From NCBI RefSeq assembly GCF_007992715.1, contig NZ_BKAU01000004.1, positions 248,001 to 312,000 on the forward strand: a stretch of DNA of 64,000 nt, given 5' to 3'. Numbering within the stretch: the first letter of the stretch is position 1; every line of letters begins with the position of its first letter. The position numbers and the translations under genes were made by a program. Positions 33,988 through 41,976 of this stretch are shown here, one piece after another. Origin of the DNA: Chitinophaga cymbidii. GTDB taxonomy: Bacteria; Bacteroidota; Bacteroidia; Chitinophagales; Chitinophagaceae. Under the pieces are notes generated by a model. That model did not search any database. It saw nothing but the letters and a program-made list of their open reading frames with translations, and was not told the origin of the DNA.

Positions 33988-34458
33988 TTACGCGAGCCAG
34001 GAAACGATCTCTTCGAGGAAGCGCTGATCGGTTTCGTCAAACTTGTTCAGCTCCGTGCTGTCCACGTCCAGCACGCCAACTACTTCACCATTGCGTTTCA
34101 GCGGCACTACGATCTCCGAGCGGGAGAGGCTGCTGCAGGCGATGTGGCCGGGAAATGCTTCCACGTCCGGCACAATGAGGGCAGCGGCGTTGGCCCATGC
34201 GGTGCCGCAAACGCCTTTGCCCTTACGGATACGGGTACACGCTATCGGTCCCTGGAAGGGGCCGAGCACCAGCTCATCCTGTTTTACGAGATAAAATCCT
34301 ACCCAGAGCCAGTTAAACTGCTCTTTCAGCGCCGCTGTGATATTGGCGAGGTTGGCGGTTTCGTCCGGTTCGCCGGTGATGAGCGCCTTGATCTGCGGGA
34401 GGAGGGAAGTATATTGCGCGGTTTTGTCGCCCTGCGCGATGTGGAGGTCTTCTGCCAT
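33988..34458 (-). CDS. msrC: Free methionine-(R)-sulfoxide reductase (GAF-type)
   Basis: The 156-residue single GAF domain matches fRMsr. Three cysteines sit in the family positions: ACTRIRKGKG, GVCGTAW and GHIACSSLSRSEIVVPL. The enzyme reduces free methionine R-sulfoxide with thioredoxin as donor. The start MAEDLHIAQGD (34458) is chosen because it falls 8 bases after the sufT stop; the longer frame would lie inside sufT. It is the last gene of the suf operon, linking Fe-S assembly to repair of oxidised methionine. Confidence 0.93.
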   Translation of the reverse strand: MAEDLHIAQGDKTAQYTSLLPQIKALITGEPDETANLANITAALKEQFNWLWVGFYLVKQDELVLGPFQGPIACTRIRKGKGVCGTAWANAAALIVPDVEAFPGHIACSSLSRSEIVVPLKRNGEVVGVLDVDSTELNKFDETDQRFLEEIVSWLA

Positions 34459-34466
34459 AGCGGGTA

Positions 34467-34775
34467 TTACATGAATCCTAATTCGAGCCTTGCTTCTTCG
34501 GTCATCATTTCCTTTGTCCATGGCGGATCAAAGGTGAGGCGCACGTCCGCGCCGGTGACGCCTTCTATGGCGAGTATCTTGTCGTTCACTTCCTGCATGA
34601 TGGTGCCGGCCACGGGGCATCCGGGCGCGGTGAGGGTCATCACCACCAGCACCTGTCCGTCGTCACCGATCTCGATATTGTATACCAGTCCGAGATCAAA
34701 GATGTTGACGGGGATTTCCGGGTCGTACACGGTGTGCAGCGCTGCTTCTACCTGGTCTCTGAGTGTTGTTTCCAT
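34467..34775 (-). CDS. sufT: SUF-associated MIP18/DUF59 protein SufT
   Basis: The 102-residue MIP18-family protein has DPEIPVNIFDLGLVY (about 18-32) and the conserved Cys in TAPGCPVAGTI (about 50-60). It ends with the LTFDPPWT motif. SufT proteins assist Fe-S cluster maturation under iron or oxidative stress. It lies six bases after sufE in the operon. Confidence 0.93.
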   Translation of the reverse strand: METTLRDQVEAALHTVYDPEIPVNIFDLGLVYNIEIGDDGQVLVVMTLTAPGCPVAGTIMQEVNDKILAIEGVTGADVRLTFDPPWTKEMMTEEARLELGFM

Positions 34776-34781
34776 TGTTCG

Positions 34782-35210
34782 TCAGTTTTGCATTGATTTC
34801 ATTTGATACCCGATAGCGTACAGCTTGATCTGTTTCAGCATGGAGAGCAAACCGTTGGAACGGGTGGGGGAGAGATGGCTGGTAAGGCCGATGGCGTCTA
34901 TGAAGTAAATATCGGCTTCGGCAATATCTTTGGGCGCCTGGTCGCTGAGCACCTGGATCACGAGGCCCACAAGCCCTTTGGTGATCACGGCGTCGCTGTC
35001 AGCGGTGAAGTGCAGCTTGCCATCCTTCAGTTCCGCATGCAGCCAAACTTTGCTCTGGCAGCCGCGGATCAGGTTTTCGTCTGTTTTATATTGCGGGTCA
35101 ATGAGCGGCAGGTCTTTACCCAGCTGGATGATGTATTCGTATTTCTCCATCCAGTCCCCAAATACCTCGAAATCCTCAATGATCCTGTCCTGTTGCTCTT
35201 TGATAGTCAT
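34782..35210 (-). CDS. sufE: Cysteine desulfurase activator SufE
   Basis: The 142-residue protein starts MTIKEQQDRI (35210). The sulfur-acceptor Cys lies in IRGCQSKVWL (about 50-59), and the IGLTSHLSPTRSNGL segment is typical of the family. It accepts persulfide from SufS and passes sulfur to the SufBCD scaffold. The longer open frame to 35327 lies inside sufS and was not used. Confidence 0.95.
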   Translation of the reverse strand: MTIKEQQDRIIEDFEVFGDWMEKYEYIIQLGKDLPLIDPQYKTDENLIRGCQSKVWLHAELKDGKLHFTADSDAVITKGLVGLVIQVLSDQAPKDIAEADIYFIDAIGLTSHLSPTRSNGLLSMLKQIKLYAIGYQMKSMQN

Positions 35211-35224
35211 AATATCATACAGTT

Positions 35225-36469
35225 TTATCCCAGCAAAGTTACGGCTTTCCGCACGCCTTCCACGAGGCGGTCTATTTCCGCTGTGGTGTTGTAAAAGGCG
35301 AGCGAAGCCCGCACGGTGCCGGGGCATTCGAAACGGTCCATCAGCGGCTGTGTGCAGTGGTGGCCGGTGCGTACGGCAATCCCCTGCTGGTCCAGCAGCA
35401 CGCCCACATCGGAGGGATGCGTGTCACCGATCAGGAAAGAGATGGCGCCGGAACGTTCTTTGGCGTCGCCGACGAGGCGGAGGCCATCGATCGTGCGCAG
35501 TTGTTCCAGTGCGTATGCGGTGAGCTGATGCTCATATGCCATGATCTTGTGAATGCCTGTCTGCGTGATGTATGCGAGCGCGGCGCCCAGTCCGATCGCT
35601 TCCGCGATGGCGGGGGTGCCGGCTTCGAACTTCAGCGGGGGCTCGGCGTATGTTGTTTTCTCGAAGGTTACGTGTTTGATCATATCGCCGCCGCCCTGGT
35701 AGGGAGGCAGCTTGTTCAGCCATTCTTCCTTGCCGTAGAGGATGCCGATGCCGGTGGGGCCGTACACCTTGTGGCCGGAGAGGGCCAGGAAGTCCACGTC
35801 CAGCTCATGCACTTTCAGCGGCAGGTGGCCTGCGGCCTGTGCGGCGTCCAGCAATACGGGGATGCCCTGCTCATGGGCGAGGGTGATGATATCTTTTACC
35901 GGGTTGATGGTGCCGAGGGTGTTGGATATCCAGGCGATGCTCACCAGCTTCACGCGGGGATTGAGCATGGATGCGAAGGCTTCCATGTCCAGCTCGCCGT
36001 TATCATTTACCGGCACTACTTTCAGGTGCGCTTTCTTTTCTTCGCAGGCCAGCTGCCAGGGAACGATGTTGGAGTGATGTTCCATGGCGGAGATGATGAT
36101 CTCGTCGCCTTCATGCAGGAATTCTTTGCGGAAACCGGCGGCTACGAGGTTGATAGCATCTGTAGTGCCTTTGGTGAATACCACTTCGTGGTTGTGCGCG
36201 CCGATGTAGTGGGCTACCTGGTGGCGGGCCGCTTCGTAAGCCGAGGTGGCCTGCTGGCTCAGGGTATGCACGCCGCGGTGCACGTTGCTGTTGTAGCCGG
36301 TGTAATAATCCTGCATGGCGCGGAGCACCTGCACGGGCTTCTGGGTAGTGGCCCCATTGTCCAGGTACACCAGCGGTTTGCCGTTCACGGTCTGCTTGAG
36401 GATCGGGAAATCGTTCCGGATCAGCTCCAGTTCAGGCCATACGATATGCGGTGCTGTGGTAGTTTCCAT
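35225..36469 (-). CDS. sufS: Cysteine desulfurase SufS
   Basis: The 414-residue PLP enzyme is of the group II (SufS) type. PLP-binding Lys lies in SGHKVYGPTGIG (about 230), the substrate region is LDNGATTQKP (about 36-45) and the persulfide Cys in RTGHHCTQPLM (about 368; most homologues have A after Cys). It converts cysteine to alanine and enzyme persulfide for Fe-S assembly. It is 12 bases from sufD and 14 from sufE. Confidence 0.96.
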   Translation of the reverse strand: METTTAPHIVWPELELIRNDFPILKQTVNGKPLVYLDNGATTQKPVQVLRAMQDYYTGYNSNVHRGVHTLSQQATSAYEAARHQVAHYIGAHNHEVVFTKGTTDAINLVAAGFRKEFLHEGDEIIISAMEHHSNIVPWQLACEEKKAHLKVVPVNDNGELDMEAFASMLNPRVKLVSIAWISNTLGTINPVKDIITLAHEQGIPVLLDAAQAAGHLPLKVHELDVDFLALSGHKVYGPTGIGILYGKEEWLNKLPPYQGGGDMIKHVTFEKTTYAEPPLKFEAGTPAIAEAIGLGAALAYITQTGIHKIMAYEHQLTAYALEQLRTIDGLRLVGDAKERSGAISFLIGDTHPSDVGVLLDQQGIAVRTGHHCTQPLMDRFECPGTVRASLAFYNTTAEIDRLVEGVRKAVTLLG

Positions 36470-36481
36470 GGTTGTTCCGGT

Positions 36482-37798
36482 TTAGTTGTTCGCTGCCGCG
36501 GTCAGGTATTGCGAAGCAAGCTGCTCCACCCGTTTGCGGACGGCGGGAATTTTCACCTGTGCCGTAATGTCGAAAGCGAATGCCTTCACCAGCATGCTGC
36601 GCGCCGTAACGTCGCCGATGCCGCGGGCCTTGAGGTAGAAGAGCGCGTCTTCGCTCACCTGGCCGATGGTGGTACCGTGGCTGCACTTCACGTCGTCCGC
36701 GAAGATCTCCAGCTGCGGCTTGGTGTAGATGTTGGCATCCGGACTTAACACCATATTGTTATTCTGCTGGAAGGCGTTGGTCTTCTGCGCGTCTTCATGC
36801 ACGAAGATCTTGCCGTTGAACACGCCGGTACCTTTGTCCAGCATCACGCCGCGGTACAGCTCGTTGCTTTCGCAGTTGGGCATGCGGTGGTCTACGGAGG
36901 TGTGGTTGTCTACCAGCTGGTTGCCCATGGCGAGGTAGAAACCGTACAGGTGTGTTTCGGTGCGTTCATCGTCCAGCGAAACATTCAGGTTATTACGGAC
37001 GAGGTCCGCTTCCGTGAGGGTAAAAGTATAATTGTTGTACAGGCTCTTGCCGTGTTGCTGCACCAGCGTCTGGTTGATGAAGCGGGAGTGCTGGCCGGAG
37101 GTCTGCAGCTGATAATGGCTCAGCTGCGCGCGTTCGGTCACTACTGCTTCCACCACGCTGTTCACCAGCACGGTGCCGGATTGTTCAAGTCCGGCTACGG
37201 ATTCGATGATCTGCATTTCGGCGCCGGGCTGTGCTACCCACAGATGGCGGGGCTGCACGAGCAGGTTGCCGGTGCTGTGGTACAGGTGGATGATATGAAT
37301 GGGTTGTTCCACCTGCGTCTTGGCTTTGGCTTCAATGAAGAGGCCGTCTGTGAACAGCGCGGTGTTGAGCTGTGCAAAGTGGTGTTCATCGAGCTTTTTG
37401 CTTTTGGCGAAGTATTGTTGGAAGGCGGCTTCCTCCGCGGCTTCGCTCATTTTGCGGATCGTCACTTTAGAGGCCGGCGGCAGTTCGGAGAGCTGCGGCT
37501 GCAGTTCGCCGTTCACGAGCACCAGGCGGTAAACGTCCGGCAGCAGGAGGCCGGTGGCTTCCAGTTGGGCCGCGGAAAGCGAAGGAGCGGCGGGCAGTTG
37601 GATGCCGATGCCGTTCTTCAGGTAAGGAATTACGTTGGTGTATTTCCAGTCCTCTGTTTTTACGGTGGGGAAGCCCAGTTGCTGAAACCGCTCGAAGGCG
37701 GCTTTGCGGGCTTCGGGATAAGACGCGCCGCCGATCTGTTCAGCGAACAGTTCCGGCAGGCTGTCGTATAATGATATATTTGTGGCGATGGTGGTCAT
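36482..37798 (-). CDS. sufD: Fe-S assembly scaffold protein SufD
   Basis: The 438-residue right-handed beta-helix protein belongs to the SufB/SufD family. Conserved features include the N-terminal FPTVKTEDWKYTN, central VDHRMPNCESNELYRGVM and C-terminal KCSHGTTIGQVSEDALFYLKARGI (His in CSHG). It forms the SufBC2D complex. The spacing of 4 bases to sufC fits a polycistronic unit. Confidence 0.95.
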   Translation of the reverse strand: MTTIATNISLYDSLPELFAEQIGGASYPEARKAAFERFQQLGFPTVKTEDWKYTNVIPYLKNGIGIQLPAAPSLSAAQLEATGLLLPDVYRLVLVNGELQPQLSELPPASKVTIRKMSEAAEEAAFQQYFAKSKKLDEHHFAQLNTALFTDGLFIEAKAKTQVEQPIHIIHLYHSTGNLLVQPRHLWVAQPGAEMQIIESVAGLEQSGTVLVNSVVEAVVTERAQLSHYQLQTSGQHSRFINQTLVQQHGKSLYNNYTFTLTEADLVRNNLNVSLDDERTETHLYGFYLAMGNQLVDNHTSVDHRMPNCESNELYRGVMLDKGTGVFNGKIFVHEDAQKTNAFQQNNNMVLSPDANIYTKPQLEIFADDVKCSHGTTIGQVSEDALFYLKARGIGDVTARSMLVKAFAFDITAQVKIPAVRKRVEQLASQYLTAAANN

Positions 37799-37802
37799 GT
37801 TT

Positions 37803-38570
37803 CTATTGTACAGGTTCTTCTAAACGGATGTCAGCTTTCAGCCAGTCGTAGCCTTTTTCTTCGAGTTCCAGGGCCAGTTCCTTGGTGCCTGATTTCACGA
37901 TGCGGCCGTTGTACAGAACGTGCACATAATCCGGAACGATGTATTCCAGGAGGCGCTGATAGTGGGTGATGATCACAAATGCGTTGTCTTTGCTGCGCAG
38001 CTTGTTCACACCGGCGGACACTACGCGGAGGGCGTCGATGTCCAGCCCTGAATCCGTTTCGTCCATGATCGCCAGTTTCGGTTCGAGCATGGCCATCTGG
38101 AAGATGTCGTTACGTTTCTTTTCACCACCGGAGAAACCTTCGTTGAGGGAGCGGTTCATCAGGTTGGCGTCGAATTCCATCAGCTTCTGCTTTTGCTTCA
38201 GCATGTCCAGGAAGGCTTTTGCCTGCATGGGCGGCTGGCCGTGATGGGCGCGGATCTCGTTCACAGCTGTTTTGAGGAAGTTGATGTTGGAAACGCCGGG
38301 TATTTCTACCGGGTACTGGAAGGCGAGGAACACACCTTCGCGGGCGCGCACTTCGGGGCTCATGTCGAGCAGGTCTTTACCTTCGAATTCCACGGAGCCT
38401 TCTGTTACTTCATAAGCTTCCCTGCCGGCCAGCACGGAGGCCAGGGAACTTTTGCCGGAGCCGTTGGGCCCCATGATGGCGTGTACTTCGCCCGCTTTCA
38501 CATTCAGATTAATGCCTTTCAGTATAGCATTGCCTTCTACTGCAGCATGCAGGTTCTTGATATTGAGCAT
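37803..38570 (-). CDS. sufC: Fe-S assembly ATPase SufC
   Basis: The 255-residue ABC-type ATPase has Walker A GPNGSGKSS (about 34-42), Q-loop AFQYPVEIPG, signature FSGGEKKRNDI (about 147-157), Walker B LAIMDETDSGLD and switch His in IITHYQRLL. It drives conformational change in the SufBCD scaffold. The protein has the usual family length. Confidence 0.97.
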   Translation of the reverse strand: MLNIKNLHAAVEGNAILKGINLNVKAGEVHAIMGPNGSGKSSLASVLAGREAYEVTEGSVEFEGKDLLDMSPEVRAREGVFLAFQYPVEIPGVSNINFLKTAVNEIRAHHGQPPMQAKAFLDMLKQKQKLMEFDANLMNRSLNEGFSGGEKKRNDIFQMAMLEPKLAIMDETDSGLDIDALRVVSAGVNKLRSKDNAFVIITHYQRLLEYIVPDYVHVLYNGRIVKSGTKELALELEEKGYDWLKADIRLEEPVQ

Positions 38571-38586
38571 TTCTTTGACTTTTATG

Positions 38587-40032
38587 TTATCCTACACTAC
38601 CTTCCAGGGTAATGGATAATAATTTTTGCGCTTCCACGGCAAATTCCATGGGAAGCTGGTTTAAAACTTCTTTTGCGTATCCGTTCACGATCATGTTCAC
38701 CGCCTGTTCGCTGTCAATGCCACGCTGGTTCAGATAGAACACCTGGTCTTCCCCGATCTTGGAGGTGGTGGCCTCGTGCTCTACCATGGCCGTATTGTTC
38801 TTTGATTCGATGTAAGGGAACGTGTGCGCGCCGCAACGGTCGCCTATCAGCAGTGAGTCGCACTGCGTGAAGTTACGGGCGTTGGAGGCGTTCGGGCCGA
38901 TCTTCACGAGCCCGCGGTAGGTGTTCTGGCCGTGCACGGCGGAGATACCTTTGGAGATGATCCGGCTTTTGGTGTTTTTACCGATGTGGACCATCTTGGT
39001 ACCGGTGTCCGCCACCTGTTTTTTGGAGGTCACGGCCACGGAATAGAACTCACCGATGGAGTTGTCGCCCTGCAGGATCACGCCGGGATATTTCCAGGTG
39101 ATGGCGGAGCCGGTTTCCACCTGCGTCCAGGATATTTTGGAGTGGTGGCCTTTGCAGATGCCGCGTTTGGTCACGAAGTTGTAGATGCCGCCTTTACCGT
39201 CCTTGTCACCGGGGTACCAGTTCTGCACGGTAGAGTATTTGATCTCGGCATTGTCGAGCGCAATGAGTTCCACCACGGCGGCGTGGAGCTGGTTTTCGTC
39301 CCGCATGGGGGCGGTGCAGCCTTCCAGGTAGCTCACGTAGCTGCCTTCGTCCGCGATGATGAGGGTGCGTTCGAACTGGCCGGTATTTTTGGCGTTGATA
39401 CGGAAGTAGGTAGAGAGTTCCATCGGGCAGCGTACGCCTTTTGGAATATATACGAACGAGCCATCGGAGAATACGGCGCAGTTGAGGGCGGCGTAGATAT
39501 TGTCCGATTGGGGGACCACGGTGCCGAGGTATTTTTTTACCAGCTCGGGGTGGTCCTGTACGGCTTCCCCGAATGAGCAGAAGATGATGCCCAGCTCATT
39601 GAGCTGTTTTTTGAAGGTGGTAGCCACGGAGATGCTGTCGAACACCGCATCCACGGCCACGCCGGAGAGCATTTTCTGTTCTTCGAGGGGGATGCCCAGT
39701 TTTTCGAAGGTGCGGAGCAGCTCCGGGTCTACCTCGTCCAGGCTTTCATATTTCACCTTGTTTTTAGGAGCGGCGTAGTAAGAAACTCCCTGGAAGTCCA
39801 CTTCCGGAAGCTCAAAGTTCTGCCAGGTGGGCATGGAGAGCTTTTTGAAGAGCTGGTAGCCTTTCAGGCGCCATTCCAGCAGCCATTCGGGCTCGTTTTT
39901 CTTCATGGATATGAACCGGATGGTTTCCTCATTCAGGCCCGGGGGCGCAATATCCATTTCGATCTGCGTCTCAAAGCCAAATTCATATTCGCGGCCCGCC
40001 AATTCCTGTAATATGTCTTGTTCTGCGCTCAT
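38587..40032 (-). CDS. sufB: Fe-S assembly scaffold protein SufB
   Basis: The 481-residue protein is the first gene of the operon. Recognised segments are the N-terminal WLLEWRLKGYQLFKKL, PTWQNFELPEVDFQ, the CPMELSTYFRIN strand, the cluster-related TQCDSLLIGDRCGAHTFP (about 405) and the C-terminal VEHEATTSKIGEDQVFYL. SufB provides the main cluster-assembly surface. Two candidate promoters lie upstream on the minus strand, facing the divergent sufR gene. Confidence 0.97.
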   Translation of the reverse strand: MSAEQDILQELAGREYEFGFETQIEMDIAPPGLNEETIRFISMKKNEPEWLLEWRLKGYQLFKKLSMPTWQNFELPEVDFQGVSYYAAPKNKVKYESLDEVDPELLRTFEKLGIPLEEQKMLSGVAVDAVFDSISVATTFKKQLNELGIIFCSFGEAVQDHPELVKKYLGTVVPQSDNIYAALNCAVFSDGSFVYIPKGVRCPMELSTYFRINAKNTGQFERTLIIADEGSYVSYLEGCTAPMRDENQLHAAVVELIALDNAEIKYSTVQNWYPGDKDGKGGIYNFVTKRGICKGHHSKISWTQVETGSAITWKYPGVILQGDNSIGEFYSVAVTSKKQVADTGTKMVHIGKNTKSRIISKGISAVHGQNTYRGLVKIGPNASNARNFTQCDSLLIGDRCGAHTFPYIESKNNTAMVEHEATTSKIGEDQVFYLNQRGIDSEQAVNMIVNGYAKEVLNQLPMEFAVEAQKLLSITLEGSVG

Positions 40033-40149
40033 GATATATGTTTCTTCTCTATCAGTTTGTCAATTTGTCAACTTTCAACGCTTCGTCCGATGACCTTTTC
40101 CGGATCGTCTATCTCAGCTTATTGCCGTAATTGCAAAGGGTTGGTGGTA

Positions 40150-40183
40150 CAAAGATAGTACGTCGGGAGCGGTAATTTGTCAA
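40150..40183 (-). promoter_or_regulatory. Proximal promoter candidate of the suf operon
   Basis: On the minus strand, TTG (40183-40181, within TTGAC) is followed after 23 bases by TATCTTTG (40157-40150), an exact TAnnTTTG. It lies about 118 bases before the sufB start. Spacing is at the long end of what is described for Bacteroidota. Confidence 0.6.
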
Positions 40184-40237
40184 TGGTCTCCGGGAATTTC
40201 CCGCCCTGGTAATAAATAAAGCGTTTAAAATTCCGCA

Positions 40238-40266
40238 CAAAGTTACGATATTTGCCAATAAAGCAA
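40238..40266 (-). promoter_or_regulatory. Distal promoter candidate of the suf operon, abutting sufR
   Basis: On the minus strand, TTG (40266-40264) and TAACTTTG (40245-40238) are separated by 18 bases, a good consensus promoter. Its -33 element lies 9 bases before the sufR start, and a weaker plus-strand box, GATATTTG (40247-40254), overlaps it. A regulator bound here could control both directions. Confidence 0.6.
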
Positions 40267-40274
40267 GTGAAAAC

Positions 40275-40916
40275 TTGGAAAATTACAAGACACATATCAC
40301 ATCTTCTTCCGACCGTCTTTTATTGTTGTTAAAGACGAAGGGACCGCTGTCTACCGGCGTCATTGCGCAGGAGCTGGGGATCACGGGGGAAGGCGCGCGC
40401 CAGCAGCTGCAGCGGCTGGCGGAGGAAGGCTGGGTGCAGTTTGAATCGATCTCCCGGGGAGTAGGGCGGCCGTCGCTGATATGGCGCCTGACCGGGCGGG
40501 GCAACCGCCGTTTCCCGGATTCACACGCCGAATTGACAGTACAGCTGATCGATACGATCCGCGACGTGCTGGGTGATGAAGCGCTGGAAAACGTGATCAG
40601 CGCCCGCGAGTATAAAGTGCTGTTAAGATATTATGATATTCTTGTATTGGAAGACGGCCTGGAGGCGAAAGTCGCCAAATTTGCCGCCCTCCGTTCATCC
40701 GACGGCTACCTGGCCGAGTGGCGGAAAGACGGGGATGGCTACCTGCTGATCGAAAACCATTGCCCCATTTGCGCGGCGGCCAACGCCTGCCACGATATCT
40801 GTAAAGTGGAACTGCAGACTTTCCGGGAAATGTTCAAGGAATGGGCCACCGTAGAGCGGCTGGACCATGCCATCGAGGGCGCGCAGCATTGCGCGTACCG
40901 CATCATGCCCGTTTAA
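40275..40916 (+). CDS. sufR: SufR-like Fe-S-sensing winged-helix regulator
   Basis: The 213-residue protein has an N-terminal winged helix (about 10-75; STGVIAQELGITGEGARQQLQRLAEEGWV split across helix and recognition helix) and a C-terminal Cys-rich segment, HCPICAAANACHDIC plus a Cys in GAQHCAYRI. This is as in SufR repressors, which release DNA when their cluster is lost. It is divergent from sufB, the classic arrangement. The only plausible start is TTG (40275); there is no in-frame ATG or GTG near, which suggests weak translation. Assignment rests on domain pattern plus context. Confidence 0.88.
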   Translation: MENYKTHITSSSDRLLLLLKTKGPLSTGVIAQELGITGEGARQQLQRLAEEGWVQFESISRGVGRPSLIWRLTGRGNRRFPDSHAELTVQLIDTIRDVLGDEALENVISAREYKVLLRYYDILVLEDGLEAKVAKFAALRSSDGYLAEWRKDGDGYLLIENHCPICAAANACHDICKVELQTFREMFKEWATVERLDHAIEGAQHCAYRIMPV

Positions 40917-40922
40917 TTCTCC

Positions 40923-41438
40923 TTACTTTTCCGGCTCAAAATCCAGCGACACCGAGTTCATGCAAAAGCGCTTGTAAGTAGGCGCCGGCCCATCGTCGAA
41001 GATATGCCCCAGGTGCGAATTGCACCGGCCACATTCTACCTCTATGCGGTGCATGCCGTAGGAATTATCCTCCTTGTAAATAACGCTGTTAGGCCGGATG
41101 GCCTCAAAGAAGCTCGGCCAGCCGCAGGTGCTGGCGAACTTGGCATCCGAGCGGAAGAGCACGTTGCCGCAGACAGCGCAATAGTAGGTTCCTTTTGTTT
41201 CACTGTCCCAGTACTCCCCTGAAAAGGCGCGTTCCGTGCCCTGTTCCCGCGCGATGTGGTAAAGCTCCTTTGGGAGAATCTTTTTCCATTCGGCATCGCT
41301 GACGTTGAGGTGGGTGGTGTCTGTACGGGAGTAGTAGGGATTGTTTTGATGGTCTTTCATGTGCTGGTTTTGTTGGGCGTTGCCTTTGCAGGCGAACAGG
41401 GTGATGATGAATGCGGACAATATGGTTGTCATTTTCAT
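40923..41438 (-). CDS. msrB: Peptide methionine-(R)-sulfoxide reductase MsrB, exported
   Basis: The 171-residue protein has an N-terminal signal (TLFACKGNAQQ, perhaps a lipoprotein Cys). Zinc-binding pairs CAVC and CGRC, the STCGWPSF motif and catalytic Cys in KRFCMNSVS (about 157) are all present. It reduces methionine R-sulfoxide in proteins, here probably in the periplasm. It converges with sufR (6-base gap), placing a second sulfoxide reductase beside the suf region. Confidence 0.95.
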   Translation of the reverse strand: MKMTTILSAFIITLFACKGNAQQNQHMKDHQNNPYYSRTDTTHLNVSDAEWKKILPKELYHIAREQGTERAFSGEYWDSETKGTYYCAVCGNVLFRSDAKFASTCGWPSFFEAIRPNSVIYKEDNSYGMHRIEVECGRCNSHLGHIFDDGPAPTYKRFCMNSVSLDFEPEK

Positions 41439-41540
41439 AGCCTAAAGGTCGGGAAAATGACGGAATTAAGAGGCGCTTGTTATTTTGGTTTTCTTTGGCG
41501 ATGGTAGTGGGTTCTGTATGTTGTAATTATTTGATAATCA

Positions 41541-41638
41541 ATATATAAGCCATATGTAAGCCATAGATAATTCATATCTCATTAGGACGGCTTGTATATG
41601 GGAAACATATGGGTTATATATGGCTTATATATGGGTTA
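41541..41638. repeat. Inverted array of 11-bp repeats
   Basis: The right cluster has four contiguous 11-mers on the plus strand at 41595, 41606, 41617 and 41628, with consensus TATATGGSTTA: TATATGGGAAA, CATATGGGTTA, TATATGGCTTA, TATATGGGTTA. The left cluster (41541-41573, with a weaker copy to 41584) holds the same unit in the opposite orientation: ATATATAAGCC, ATATGTAAGCC, ATAGATAATTC. The arms contain a perfect 14-bp inverted repeat (41541-41554 with 41619-41632). The 380-bp gap between msrB and the tRNA gene contains no credible ORF apart from this. The period is close to one helical turn, as expected for a cooperative binding array. Confidence 0.8.
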
Positions 41639-41755
41639 TCTCCTGTAAGTTGCTATAGGAGAGGGTTTGCAGGAATATTCTCTTCGGCGGGGAAATGCTT
41701 GTGGGCTTGATTGTTTGTTGTGGAGAGTGGTATTCGGATAGTTTATCGGGCGAGA

Positions 41756-41784
41756 TTGATTTTTAATATTTTTTTTTACCTTTG
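41756..41784 (+). promoter_or_regulatory. Promoter of tRNA-Lys
   Basis: TTG (41756-41758), an 18-base spacer and TACCTTTG (41777-41784) match the Bacteroidota promoter consensus. The predicted start near 41790 is about 25 bases before the mature tRNA 5' end. Confidence 0.75.
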
Positions 41785-41788
41785 AGCC

Positions 41789-41814
41789 CCCGGGTAAACG
41801 ACCTGGGTTTTTTT
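41789..41814 (+). terminator. Terminator-like hairpin directly before tRNA-Lys
   Basis: CCCGGGT (41789-41795) pairs with ACCTGGG (41801-41807, one G-T pair) around a 5-nt loop, followed by seven T that end exactly at the tRNA 5' base. By shape it is an intrinsic terminator placed between the tRNA promoter and the tRNA. It could be an attenuator or a 5' processing signal. Confidence 0.55.
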
Positions 41815-41887
<73 letters not shown>

Positions 41888-41895
41888 CAACTACA

Positions 41896-41921
41896 AGAGA
41901 TCAGAAATGATCTCTTTTTTT
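41896..41921 (+). terminator. Intrinsic terminator of tRNA-Lys
   Basis: An 8-bp perfect stem AGAGATCA / TGATCTCT with a GAAA tetraloop (41896-41915) is followed by six T. Confidence 0.92.
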
Positions 41922-41976
41922 ATGCCTGCTTACCCCAGGTATGCAAATTGGAAATTAAAATAGGTATTTTTGGTAT

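Noticed and set aside
34459..34521. N-terminal extension of msrC
   Set aside because: It lies inside sufT, and its basic residues do not belong to the GAF fold.
41541..41638. CRISPR array
   Set aside because: Units are 11 bp with no spacers and occur in both orientations; no cas genes are present.
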